Source: Mycobacterium sp. HUMS_12744610
Lineage (GTDB): Bacteria > Actinomycetota > Actinomycetes > Mycobacteriales > Mycobacteriaceae
DNA: 64,000 nucleotides
Direction of reading: 5' to 3'
NCBI RefSeq assembly: GCF_041206865.1
Contig: NZ_JBGEDP010000001.1
Location: forward strand, 5,208,001 to 5,272,000
Shown here one piece after another: positions 50,001 to 60,492 of the stretch. Every line of letters begins with the position of its first letter. Within the stretch, counting starts at the first letter, position 1. The notes under the pieces were generated by a model. The model did no database searches. It saw only the letters and a list, made by a program, of their open reading frames with translations, and had not been told where the DNA came from. Position numbers and translations under genes: made by a program.

Positions 50001-51073
50001 CCGAGCCCCCGCAGCCGCCGGGCCACGTCTTCGGGCGTGACGTCGCTGATGAAGGCGTCCATCGCCGACTCGGAGGCCGCCAGGTATTTCAGCTTGTCCG
50101 CGCTGCGCCGGATCGACATCAGCTCCACGTGGAAATAGCCGTCGGCCTGCGCCTCGGTGTCGGCGTACTGGTGCAGCGCCGAGATGTAGGGCAGCGGGGC
50201 CTCGTACATGCGGTCGAACCGCTGCAGCACGTCGAGATAGATCCGGGTGAATCCGTCGAGCTCCTCCTCGCCGAGCTCGAGGAGGTTGCGGGCGAAGCGG
50301 TTCGGGTAGATGTGCACCTCCACCGGCCAGCGCGCCGCGAACGGCACGAAAGCGGTGAACAGCTCGGTGCGCGCCACGATGCGGCCGCCGTCGGCGACCT
50401 CGCGGGCCAGCAGGTCGGCGAACAGGTTTCCGCCGTGCCGCATCCGGTGTTCGCGCGCCCGCGCCAGCATGACGGCGGTGCGCGGCGTCAGGTACGGGTA
50501 GCCATAGATCTGACCATGCGGGTGGGTCAGCGTCACCCCGATCTCCTCGCCGCGGTTCTCGAAGCAGAACACCTGCTCGATGCCCGGAGCGTGGATCAGG
50601 TCGGCGGTGCGGTGCCGCCACGCCTCGACGACCAGCCGCGCGTGCGCCGGCTCGAGCCCGGCGAACGAGCCGGTGTGGGCGCTGGAGAAGCACACCACCT
50701 CGCATCGGCCATGCCCGGGAGCGGAGACGAAGCCGTCACCGGGCACCGGCGCCGCCGGGCCGTCGCCGGACAGGCTCGGGAACTGGTTCTCGAAGACGAC
50801 GACGTCGTAGTCGGGGGCGGGCACCTCGCTGGTCAACCCGGTCGGGCCCGGACACAGCGGGCACTGGTCGGGGGGCGGCTTGTAGGTGCGGTCCTGGCGC
50901 CGCGCCGCGACGATCACCCACTGCCCGGTCGTCTGGTCGTAGCGCAGCCACGACTGGTCGGGATCGCGGGCGGGCAGGGGCCTGCGGTCGGTGACGGGCG
51001 CCGGGCGGTGTCCGGGCAGCGCGAAGAACAGCAGGTCACGGCCATCGGCCAGCTTCGCCCGCGTCGGCGCCAT
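49997..51073 (-). CDS. galT: Galactose-1-phosphate uridylyltransferase, intact
   Basis: A 358-residue GalT that exchanges UMP between UDP-glucose and galactose-1-phosphate. The active site [10 protein letters not shown] carries the nucleotidylated histidine. A zinc site is likely at CPLCPG, and [17 protein letters not shown] and [13 protein letters not shown] complete the fold. It is one intact frame, whereas the M. tuberculosis H37Rv annotation has two pieces (galTa and galTb). It is the first gene of galT–galK. Confidence 0.96.
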   Translation of the reverse strand: MAPTRAKLADGRDLLFFALPGHRPAPVTDRRPLPARDPDQSWLRYDQTTGQWVIVAARRQDRTYKPPPDQCPLCPGPTGLTSEVPAPDYDVVVFENQFPSLSGDGPAAPVPGDGFVSAPGHGRCEVVCFSSAHTGSFAGLEPAHARLVVEAWRHRTADLIHAPGIEQVFCFENRGEEIGVTLTHPHGQIYGYPYLTPRTAVMLARAREHRMRHGGNLFADLLAREVADGGRIVARTELFTAFVPFAARWPVEVHIYPNRFARNLLELGEEELDGFTRIYLDVLQRFDRMYEAPLPYISALHQYADTEAQADGYFHVELMSIRRSADKLKYLAASESAMDAFISDVTPEDVARRLRGLG

Positions 51074-51322
51074 GGTCTCGAAGGGTAGCGTGATCGCCGC
51101 GGCGCGGTTCGGGGTAATCCAGGCGTGTCAGCGATACGAGAGGCGGTCGGGGAGATCACTGGTCTGTACGAACGTACCCGTGGCCGCCGACCTCGGAGCG
51201 CGCGACGACAGCTGGGTTGGCGCCCCCACTGCGGGCTGACCCCGGGCGGGCGCGCGCATCGCCCCGATTCTACGGCCGGTGTCGAGGGCCGAAGCCGGAC
51301 CGCAGCACCCCGGCTTTTCCGA

Positions 51323-52195
51323 TCACGCCCTGGGCTGCGGGCTGCCGATGTCGCGGCGGTCGCCGGATCCGACGAAGTCCTCGATCAGCTCGACCACCTC
51401 GCGTGGCGCTTCCACCTGGGCGAAGTGGCCGACGTCGGGCAGCACCTCGAGCCGGCTGTCCGTGCGCGCCTCGTGCGCGGCGTATGCGTGGTCGACGGGA
51501 ATGATGCCGTCGCGCTCGCCCCAGATCGCCATGACCGGCAGCTCCTCGCGCAGCCGCAGCCGGCTGAGCGCGCTGACCGCCTGCCCGCGGTAATCGACCA
51601 CGGAGCGCAACGTCCGCAGGAACGACTGGCGTGTCTCGCGGTCCGACAGGGACGAGTAGGCGCTCCACAATTCGGCGCCGCGCGGCGAATGGATGCCGGC
51701 GCCCCGCAACCACGACCTGAGCTTGTTGCCGACGGCGAGCACCGGCGCCGGCGCGATGACCGGCAGCACCAGCTCCGCCCCGGGAGCCGAGAGCAGCCGG
51801 AGCACCAGCCCCACGTCGGGACCGAGACCGCCGCTGCTGATGAGGACCAACCGCTTGGCATAGTCGGGGTGCTGGTAGACGAACTGCATGGCCACACCGC
51901 CGCCCAGCGAGTGCCCGACCAGGGTGACCTGACTCACGCCCAGCTCGTCGAGCAGGTCGCGGAGCCAGACCGCGAACGCACCCAGCGAGTAGTCACCCCG
52001 GGGTTTGGCCGACGCGCCGTGGCCCAGCAGGTCCGGTGCGATGACCCGGAATTTCCTGGACAGCTGCGGTATCACCGAACGCCAGGTCTCCGAACTCCCG
52101 GCCATACCGTGGATGAGCAGCAGGGTCTCGCCATCGCCTTCGTCGCGGTAGGCGACGCGGTCGCCGTGCAGCTCGAGGTATTTCAGCTGGTTCAT
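51323..52195 (-). CDS. Alpha/beta-hydrolase
   Basis: A 290-residue soluble alpha/beta hydrolase. The oxyanion segment LLLIHGMAGSSETW, the nucleophile elbow VGHSLGGGVAMQF, the acid in IWGERDGIIPVDH and the histidine in LPDVGHFAQVEAP complete the triad. The architecture fits a small-molecule esterase or C–C hydrolase; the substrate cannot be told. It diverges from the NYN-domain gene. The 249 bases between it and galT hold no recognisable gene. Confidence 0.85.
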   Translation of the reverse strand: MNQLKYLELHGDRVAYRDEGDGETLLLIHGMAGSSETWRSVIPQLSRKFRVIAPDLLGHGASAKPRGDYSLGAFAVWLRDLLDELGVSQVTLVGHSLGGGVAMQFVYQHPDYAKRLVLISSGGLGPDVGLVLRLLSAPGAELVLPVIAPAPVLAVGNKLRSWLRGAGIHSPRGAELWSAYSSLSDRETRQSFLRTLRSVVDYRGQAVSALSRLRLREELPVMAIWGERDGIIPVDHAYAAHEARTDSRLEVLPDVGHFAQVEAPREVVELIEDFVGSGDRRDIGSPQPRA

Positions 52196-52242
52196 ATCTC
52201 CGGTGTACCCCCTGAGCCGCCGACTCGGCGATGATCTACTGC

Positions 52243-53136
52243 ATGACCGAACCGGTTGCCGCCCGCGTGGCCGTCTACCTCGACTTCGACAACATCGTGA
52301 TCTCGCGCTACGACCAGGTTCACGGGCGCAACTCGTTCCAACGGGACAAGGCCAAGGGCCTCGATCCCGAGCGGCAGGCCCGCGCCACCGTCGACGTCGC
52401 GGCGATCCTCGACTTCGCGTCGTCGTTCGGGACGCTGGTGCTGACCCGCGCCTACGCCGACTGGTCGGCCGACGTCAACGCCGGCTACCGCGGACAGCTG
52501 GTGGCCCGCGCCGTCGACCTGGTGCAACTGTTCCCCGCCGCGGCGTACGGCAAGAACGGCGCCGACATCCGGCTGGCCGTCGACGCCGTCGAGGACATGT
52601 TCCGACTGCCCGACCTGACCCACGTGGTGATCGTGGCCGGCGACTCCGACTACATCCCGCTGGCGCAGCGCTGTAAGCGACTGGGCCGGTACGTGGTGGG
52701 CATCGGGGTGGCGGGCGCGTCGAGCCGCGCGCTGGCCGCCGCCTGCGACGACTTCGTCATCTACGACGCCCTCCCGGGGGTGCCGGCCCTCGAACCGGCA
52801 CCCGCGCCGGCCGGGCCGGAGGCGGAGAAGACCCCGCCGAAGCTGCGGGGCGGACGCGCCAAGGCGGCCCAGTCCGAGGAGCCGGAGCCGCCCGATCCGC
52901 AGGCCGCCGCCACGGCGCTGCTGACGCGGGCGCTGCAGATCGGGCTGGAGAAAGACGACGTCGACTGGCTGCACAACTCCGCGGTGAAGGCGCAGATGAA
53001 ACGGATGGATCCCTCGTTCAGCGAAAAGTCTTTGGGATTCAAGTCTTTCAGCGACTTCCTGCGTTCGCGCTCCGACGTCGTCGAGTTGGACGAGACGTCG
53101 ACCACCCGGATGGTGCGGCTGCGCGTCGACGAGTGA
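52243..53136 (+). CDS. NYN-domain RNase-like protein with C-terminal LOTUS domain
   Basis: A 297-residue protein. The N-terminal NYN (LabA/DUF88) domain, a PIN-like nuclease fold, shows the acidic sites AVYLDFDNIVISRY, GADIRLAVDAVEDM and VIVAGDSDYIPLAQRCKRLG. A Pro/Ala-rich linker (residues ~180–225) leads to an OST-HTH/LOTUS-like domain (DWLHNSAVKAQMKRMDPSF, LGFKSFSDFLRSR). This pairing is known in RNA-binding or RNA-cleaving proteins. The start at 52243 (MTEPVAARVAVYLDFD) is preferred to the ATG four codons earlier. It stands alone between divergent and decayed genes. Confidence 0.88.
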   Translation: MTEPVAARVAVYLDFDNIVISRYDQVHGRNSFQRDKAKGLDPERQARATVDVAAILDFASSFGTLVLTRAYADWSADVNAGYRGQLVARAVDLVQLFPAAAYGKNGADIRLAVDAVEDMFRLPDLTHVVIVAGDSDYIPLAQRCKRLGRYVVGIGVAGASSRALAAACDDFVIYDALPGVPALEPAPAPAGPEAEKTPPKLRGGRAKAAQSEEPEPPDPQAAATALLTRALQIGLEKDDVDWLHNSAVKAQMKRMDPSFSEKSLGFKSFSDFLRSRSDVVELDETSTTRMVRLRVDE

Positions 53137-53161
53137 GCACGCCAACCGGCTCCCGCTGGCT

Positions 53162-53183
53162 ATACATTCTCTCGTTGATGTAT
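53162..53183. promoter_or_regulatory. ATACAT–N10–ATGTAT palindrome before the P450 remnant
   Basis: A perfect 6-bp inverted repeat with a 10-base spacer lies 25 bases after the NYN gene stop, in a short AT-rich patch. A related half-site (ATACATTGT) recurs at 53267–53275. The layout resembles a TetR-type operator, but no regulator is adjacent. Confidence 0.35.
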
Positions 53184-53244
53184 GGCGCCCCGGCCGGAGG
53201 ACGGCCCGAACGCCGTGAGAATCCTGTTTGATCCGCGCGCTTCA

Positions 53245-53273
53245 TTGACACCTGCCCCCGACGGCCATACATT
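53245..53273 (+). promoter_or_regulatory. Near-consensus promoter upstream of the P450 remnant
   Basis: TTGACA at 53245–53250 and TACATT at 53268–53273 are spaced by exactly 17 bases, one of the best sigma-A matches in the window. It faces the degenerate P450. Confidence 0.5.
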
Positions 53274-53280
53274 GTGCGAA

Positions 53281-54057
53281 AGTCGTCCGGGCTCCGAGAC
53301 CGGAGCCGCTGTGGGACAAGGTGACCAACAGTCTGCTCTGCCTGGAGGGCCAGGCCCATCATCGGCTGCGCAGCCTGGCCGCCAAGGCCTTCACCCCGCG
53401 CGCGGTGCAGCGGCTGCACGACACCATGGCCGCGGTGATGAACGAGCTGGTCGATCGGGTCGCCGACGCCGGACGCTGCGACGTGGTCACCGACATCGCC
53501 CGCCCGTACCCGGTGCCGATCATCTGCGCGCTGCTCGGCGCACCTCGCGGGGACTGGCACCGGTTCTCGCTGTGGGCCGACGACGTCTTCAAGGCCTTCA
53601 GCTTCGCCGTCGACCTCGCCGAGGTCGAGCCCGTCGTCATGCGCGCATGGGGCGAGCTCGACGGCTACGTCGACGACATGGTCGCCCGGCGGCGACACAG
53701 CCTGACCGACGACCTGCTGTCCGACCTGATCCGCGCCGAGGATGACGGCAACCCCCTCGGTGCAGCTGCTGTGCGAGCACCCCGACCAGTGGGAACTGCT
53801 GCGGCAGCGGCCCGAGCTGGCGATGCGCGCGGTCGAGGAGACGATGCGCCATTCGCCGATCGTGTGCGGAACGCTGCGCCTGGTCGCCGAGGACGCCGAA
53901 CCTGGGGGCCAACCTGGCCCGCCACGAGCTCGCCGAGGCCCTGAACGTCCTCACCGCCCGGATGCGAAACCCACGCCTGGCCGGGCCTGCGCCGTGGAAG
54001 CCGATGGCCACCCTGAGCGGCCCGACGAGCCTGCCCGTCGAATTCGACGGGAACTGA
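53281..54057 (+). pseudogene. Cytochrome P450 pseudogene with I-helix and heme site deleted
   Basis: The plus strand holds three P450 pieces in different frames. The first has the B–H helix region (WDKVTNSLLCLEGQAHHRLR, DIARPYPVPIICALLG, DDLLSDLIRAEDDGN). The second resumes after the I-helix (VQLLCEHPDQWELLRQRPEL, the K-helix VEETMRHSP, LRLVAEDAE). The third is the C-terminus (GANLARHELAEALNVL, LPVEFDGN, stop at 54055). The I-helix oxygen-binding stretch and the segment with the heme-ligand cysteine are missing, so no active enzyme can be made. The N-terminal ~80 residues are also absent. Confidence 0.85.
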
Positions 54058-54193
54058 TTCCCCGGCACCGCGCCGGCCACGCCGCTGACGTAAGGCTCTG
54101 TGACGTAGGGCTCGTGGGAACCCGACCCGGTCGCGGGCGCACCTGACCGGCTATAGGCTCGGCGGTTACAGGATCTTACCGGGGGATTTGCCG

Positions 54194-55555
54194 ATGAGCA
54201 TGATTGACGGTCTGCGCGCGCCCATGCGCAGAATCGCCCTGTTGGGCTCGGCCGCCTGTCTCATCACGTCCTGCTCGGAAACCGTTTCCCCGCCGGCGGC
54301 CACGACGACGACCAATTCGACGTCGCCGCCCACCACACCGTCGGCGGCCGGTAACCCCGGCAGCGCCGCGCCATCGCCGGCTCCGGTGACCGGGCCGCTG
54401 GAAAAGGACTGGAAAAGCTACGGCGGCACGGCATATTTCGGGTGCCCGGAAAAGGTGTCGGGCGGGAAATCGGCCTTGGAGGACATCCGCCCGAAGATCT
54501 TCGACACCAAGACGGGGCAGTACGTGACGCCGGGCACCCCCATGGTCCCCGCGGGGGAGAAGTTGACCGGCGCCGTGTGCGCGCTGTCCGGCACGGCCGA
54601 CGACATGAGGGTCGTGTACGTGCTCACCACCGCGACACCCGCGCAGGCGTCCGCGCCCGCAACCACCAGGGCGACCGCCTACGCGTTCGACCTCAAGTCG
54701 GACCGCCCGGTGGCCACGAAAGAGCTGCAACCGCCGAGTCCCGACCAGAAGTTGACCGCGGCCGACCGATGGGGGTTTGCCTCGACCGCGACGGGCGTGG
54801 CATGGACGAACGCCTTCACCGACGGGCACGCAGCCGCCGCGCCGCCACGCACGCTGGTGCTGTCCAACACCGACCTGTCGACGCTGTGGGACGATCCGGA
54901 GCAGGCCCAGGTTTGGCAGGACGTGCTGGCTTTCCACCGCAACACCGGGGGCGCCACGACGTCGGGCGCGGAGTTGCGCCGGCCGACCGGGGAACCGATC
55001 TACCAGGACAACGACGTGCGGTCGGTCGACGCGGAGTTGTCCGACGGGCCCGACAAGCTGGTGAAATTGACGCACTGGGATTCCCATCAGCCCCCGGCCG
55101 TGTCGACCGTGTTCTTCGACCTGAACGCGAAACAGATCGTCAAGATCGGCGACTCGGACACGATTTCCGGCGGCGGATTGGCCGCGACGCTGTCGGCCGG
55201 GAAATTGTTCGTCGACGGTCGCGACTCCGACGACTCGAAATTCGGCTTCGGTGTGTGGAACCTGCGCACCCGGCACTGGGATTTGCTCAAGAGCCGGGAC
55301 GACGCGAAGAAGATGTCGATCACCAGGTTGGCGTTCTTCGAAGACCACCTGTACCTCACCAAGGCCGACGGCACGTTCTCCGTGCTCGCCTTGCCGGACA
55401 CCGAGCCGGTCGCCTCGAACTGGTCGGTGCGGCCCTTCGGGCGGATCTCGGACTGGACGCTGGTTTGTCGCGGCGCCGCGTCGGCGAACGGTGACTGCCA
55501 GGAGATCGTGCTGGTGCAGGACCGGGACGGCCGCTATCCCGGGCCCTGGTTCTGA
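54194..55555 (+). CDS. Predicted lipoprotein of unknown function
   Basis: A 453-residue exported protein. The signal sequence RRIALLGSAACLITSC ends in a lipobox with Cys27. A Thr/Ser/Pro-rich linker (residues ~33–70) precedes a beta-rich body with Asp-rich turns (VVYVLTTATP, TLVLSNTDLSTLWDD, STVFFDLNAKQIVKIGDSD, FGFGVWNLRTRHWDLL), suggestive of a beta-propeller. The ATG at 54194 is chosen because GGGGGA lies seven bases upstream; a TTG two codons earlier is in frame. I do not recognise the family. It converges on the NRAMP-like gene with a one-base gap. Confidence 0.8.
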   Translation: MSMIDGLRAPMRRIALLGSAACLITSCSETVSPPAATTTTNSTSPPTTPSAAGNPGSAAPSPAPVTGPLEKDWKSYGGTAYFGCPEKVSGGKSALEDIRPKIFDTKTGQYVTPGTPMVPAGEKLTGAVCALSGTADDMRVVYVLTTATPAQASAPATTRATAYAFDLKSDRPVATKELQPPSPDQKLTAADRWGFASTATGVAWTNAFTDGHAAAAPPRTLVLSNTDLSTLWDDPEQAQVWQDVLAFHRNTGGATTSGAELRRPTGEPIYQDNDVRSVDAELSDGPDKLVKLTHWDSHQPPAVSTVFFDLNAKQIVKIGDSDTISGGGLAATLSAGKLFVDGRDSDDSKFGFGVWNLRTRHWDLLKSRDDAKKMSITRLAFFEDHLYLTKADGTFSVLALPDTEPVASNWSVRPFGRISDWTLVCRGAASANGDCQEIVLVQDRDGRYPGPWF

Positions 55556-55556
55556 G

Positions 55557-56852
55557 TCAGAGCCAGCCGAACGCCTGGGGAACCATGTACAGCCCGAAGG
55601 CGATGACCACCAGGCACAGGCCGCGGGTGAGGTGTTTGTAGAGCCCGCGCATCCGCCACTGTTCGGGGAGGGCCCGGGCCTCCAGCGCGAGCAGCAGACC
55701 CAGCACGATGGGCAGCAGCAGGGCGTTCATCACCTCGACGTCCACGGCGAGGTTGACCAGGTCGACGCTGCTCAGCACGAGGATCGCGCCGACGATGTGG
55801 GCGAGCGCGTAGGTGATGTAGAACTTGGCGGTGGCGCGGTTGGGCCGCTCGTTGAGCGTGTGGTGCCAGCCGAACACCTCCGCGAGCCCCCACGCGCCGG
55901 CCAGCGACGCGACGATCGCGGCGACCAGCGCCGCGCCCAGCATCCCCAGCCCGAACAGCACGGTGCCGCCGACGCGCCCCAGGTAGGGGGTCAGCGCGTG
56001 CGAGATCTGGCCGACGGTCTGCAGCGTCGTCTCGCCGTTGTGCGTCCCGAGCGTCGCCGCGACGGTGACCACGACGGCGATCATGATCAGCTGGGTCAGC
56101 ACCGCGCCGAAGGCGGTGTCGTAGCGGGCCTGGCGCAGCGCGGCCACCGACAGGCGCTTGTCCACCACGGCGCCCTGCTGGTAGAAGATCATCCACGGCA
56201 TGATCACGGCGCCGACGTTGGCCGCGACCAGCAGCAGGTACGAGGGGTCGCCCAGCGGCATCGAGGCCAGGCCCTGCACCAGCGCGTCCGGATCGGGCCG
56301 GGACATGACCATGGCGACCAGGAACGCCAGTTCGGCCGCCCCGAAGACGATTCCGACGCGCTCGACGCGCCGGTAGCTGCCGGTGAGCGCCAGCGCCAGC
56401 AGCGCCACCGTCGCGATCGGAATGCTCACCCATTTGGAGACGCCGAACAGTTCGCCGACCCCGGCGACGCCGGCGAACTCGGTCAGCAGCGCCCCGATCG
56501 CGGAGGCGAACAGCGTGAACGCCGAGACCCACGCCCAGCCGCGGCCGAACCGTTCCCGGATGAGCGCGCCGTGCCCCCGGCGGGTGACGATGCCCAGCCG
56601 CACCGTCATCTCCTGGACGACATAGAGGATCGGCATCAAGATCAGCTGCGGCAACACCATGCGGTAGCCCCAGCGGTCGCCGGACTGCGCGGCGGTGATC
56701 AGCGAGCCGGCGTCGGTGTCGGCGAACATCACCACCAGGCCCGGGCCCCACACCGACAGCAGCGCCCACCGCAGCCACCGGAGGCGACGGCGCATCGCCG
56801 CACGCGGCCGTTCGTCGCGCTCGTCCGCCACCGGCGTGGTGGTATCGGTCAA
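55557..56852 (-). CDS. Divergent NRAMP-family metal transporter
   Basis: A 431-residue integral membrane protein of the NRAMP fold with about eleven helices. The first helix reads SVWGPGLVVMFADTDAGSLI where classical NRAMPs have DPGN. Helix 6 reads VGAVIMPWMIFYQQGAVVDK where classical proteins have MPHN. The metal-coordinating residues are thus changed, as in NRAMP-related families with altered selectivity (magnesium or others), so Mn/Fe transport should not be assumed. The C-terminus is complete. A structured stretch upstream may be its leader. Confidence 0.85.
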   Translation of the reverse strand: MTDTTTPVADERDERPRAAMRRRLRWLRWALLSVWGPGLVVMFADTDAGSLITAAQSGDRWGYRMVLPQLILMPILYVVQEMTVRLGIVTRRGHGALIRERFGRGWAWVSAFTLFASAIGALLTEFAGVAGVGELFGVSKWVSIPIATVALLALALTGSYRRVERVGIVFGAAELAFLVAMVMSRPDPDALVQGLASMPLGDPSYLLLVAANVGAVIMPWMIFYQQGAVVDKRLSVAALRQARYDTAFGAVLTQLIMIAVVVTVAATLGTHNGETTLQTVGQISHALTPYLGRVGGTVLFGLGMLGAALVAAIVASLAGAWGLAEVFGWHHTLNERPNRATAKFYITYALAHIVGAILVLSSVDLVNLAVDVEVMNALLLPIVLGLLLALEARALPEQWRMRGLYKHLTRGLCLVVIAFGLYMVPQAFGWL

Positions 56853-56914
56853 CTCTCGAGCAACCCTCTCGTTAGACAGCGGACGTGCACAGCGGCGAAA
56901 ACCGGCGGCGTTCG

Positions 56915-56992
56915 TGCCCCCGGGTCACTGCATCGGCGCCACCGGGGCAGGCTTCCTCGACCGTACGGCATCGATTCATACCCGGGCGATGC
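56915..56992 (-). promoter_or_regulatory. Structured leader candidate of the NRAMP-like gene
   Basis: The 187 bases between the NRAMP-like start and the next stop contain two inverted repeats: TGCCCCGG paired with CCGGGGGCA around an 18-base GC-rich interior (56915–56949), and GCATCG…CGATGC (56968–56992). They could fold in a 5' leader. I compared them with the M-box and cobalamin patterns I remember and found no match. Confidence 0.3.
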
Positions 56993-57039
56993 TGTGCCGT
57001 GTGCCGCGGAAATTTCGGTTCGCCACACCGGGTCAACGG

Positions 57040-57635
57040 TCAGATGCGGGACACCGCGGCAAGGAACAGGACGGCCATTCCGGCGGCCATGGCGGCTTGT
57101 GCGAGGTTTCCCAAAGATTTGAGGCGGGCGGTGCCGGTGAGGTAACGCAGCGTCCAGAAAAGCGTTGCGGCCCCGAAGATCAGGGCGCCGAGCCAGTCCA
57201 TGGCGGTGATCCAGGCGGCGTACGGTGGTGTGCCCGTTGCGGCCATGTCCATGCCCGGCATCGCGGCGCCGGATCGGGCAGGCGCCGGGGCGGTGGTCGG
57301 GGGGCCGTTCATGGCGGCATACATCCAAGCCGTCGCCAGCATCATCAGAACGTGGTAGCCGCTCAACCGCCGCTGGGCGGGCGTGCGGGCGGCGGCGAGG
57401 GCCATCGTCGCAAACCACGCCGCCGCCAGCAGGAACACCACCGTCAGTGCCGTGGTCGGGGCGCGCATGCTCCACGGCCAGGCCATGGCCGCCATCGCGA
57501 CCGCCATCACCACGTGCAAACCGTGACTGAGGACCATCGGCCAGGGCCGGCGCCGGGTCAGGATCGGCAGGGCGCACTCGATCGCGCCCAGCGCGAACAA
57601 TCCCGTGACGACCCACCTCAGCAGGACACCGTGGA

Positions 57636-57639
<4 letters not shown>
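57040..57639 (-). CDS. DUF5134-type membrane protein of the copper operon (Rv0970-like)
   Basis: A 199-residue membrane protein with about six helices. The segment [12 protein letters not shown] in a loop is Met-rich and could bind Cu(I). The ATG at 57639 overlaps the ctpV stop by four bases. This gene order (Rv0968-like, ctpV, Rv0970-like) is that of the M. tuberculosis cso operon, so a role in copper handling is likely, but its action is unknown. Confidence 0.85.
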
Positions 57640-60027
<2,388 letters not shown>

Positions 60028-60041
<14 letters not shown>

Positions 60042-60327
60042 CGTCACCCCCGTGGCCGGCAGCCGAAGAAGAGTCCGCCGGTGCGGGAACACGCTCCCCG
60101 ACGCGCTCGGCCGCCTCGGCGAGCACATCGGCCGTCGCCAACCGCGCCCTCTCGGCGGCCTCCCTGGTCACCCGTTCGGTCGCACGCGCCCCGCGCAAAC
60201 CCACGGCAGCAGCGCTCACCGTCATCCTGCGCCACGGCGCCTTCGCCAACGCCTCATACGCCGCAGCACCCACCACACCGGTCACCAGCGTGGGCACCGC
60301 CTTACCCACCAATCCCTGCCAAGCCAT
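60028..60327 (-). CDS. DUF1490 small protein of the copper operon (Rv0968-like)
   Basis: A 99-residue protein, one residue longer than I recall for Rv0968. The start [20 protein letters not shown] is one hydrophobic helix. An Ala/Arg-rich helical region follows, and the C-terminus HGGDDACH is a possible metal-binding tail. A GGAAG ribosome site supports the start at 60327. First gene of the operon; function unknown. Confidence 0.85.
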
Positions 60328-60393
60328 GCCGGTCACTTCCCTTCTGTCGACGACGATCACCGCCGGGGGCCATCCCGGAACCTCGCCCGGGAC

Positions 60394-60420
60394 TATACCC
60401 CCCACCCCATCTGGGGTACC
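60394..60420. promoter_or_regulatory. CsoR-type copper operator, proximal box
   Basis: TACCCC at 60396–60401 and GGGGTA at 60413–60418 form an inverted repeat around a C-rich centre, resembling the G/C-tract palindromes bound by CsoR. It lies about 70 bases before the Rv0968-like start. Confidence 0.5.
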
Positions 60421-60432
60421 ACGCGAATGAAC

Positions 60433-60449
60433 ATACCCCCACAGGGTAT
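60433..60449. promoter_or_regulatory. CsoR-type copper operator, distal box
   Basis: ATACCCCCACAGGGTAT is a near-perfect ATACCC…GGGTAT palindrome, close to the known CsoR operator form. It is about 105 bases before the first gene of the copper operon and only 44 bases from the insertion sequence. Confidence 0.6.
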
Positions 60450-60484
60450 CTCCGTCAACTGCGTGCGTCCTTCCGCTCGACATC

Positions 60485-60492
60485 ACGCCGCC
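60485..60492. repeat. Target-site duplication, left copy
   Basis: ACGCCGCC directly abuts the left end of the insertion sequence and is repeated exactly at 61885–61892. Eight bases is the duplication length typical of ISL3-family elements. Confidence 0.9.

Noticed and set aside
51074..51322. Small genes between galT and the alpha/beta hydrolase
   Set aside because: Short frames exist on the plus strand but show no domain, no ribosome site and no convincing composition.
56853..57039. M-box or cobalamin riboswitch before the NRAMP-like gene
   Set aside because: The conserved blocks I know for these classes are not present; only generic hairpins are seen.
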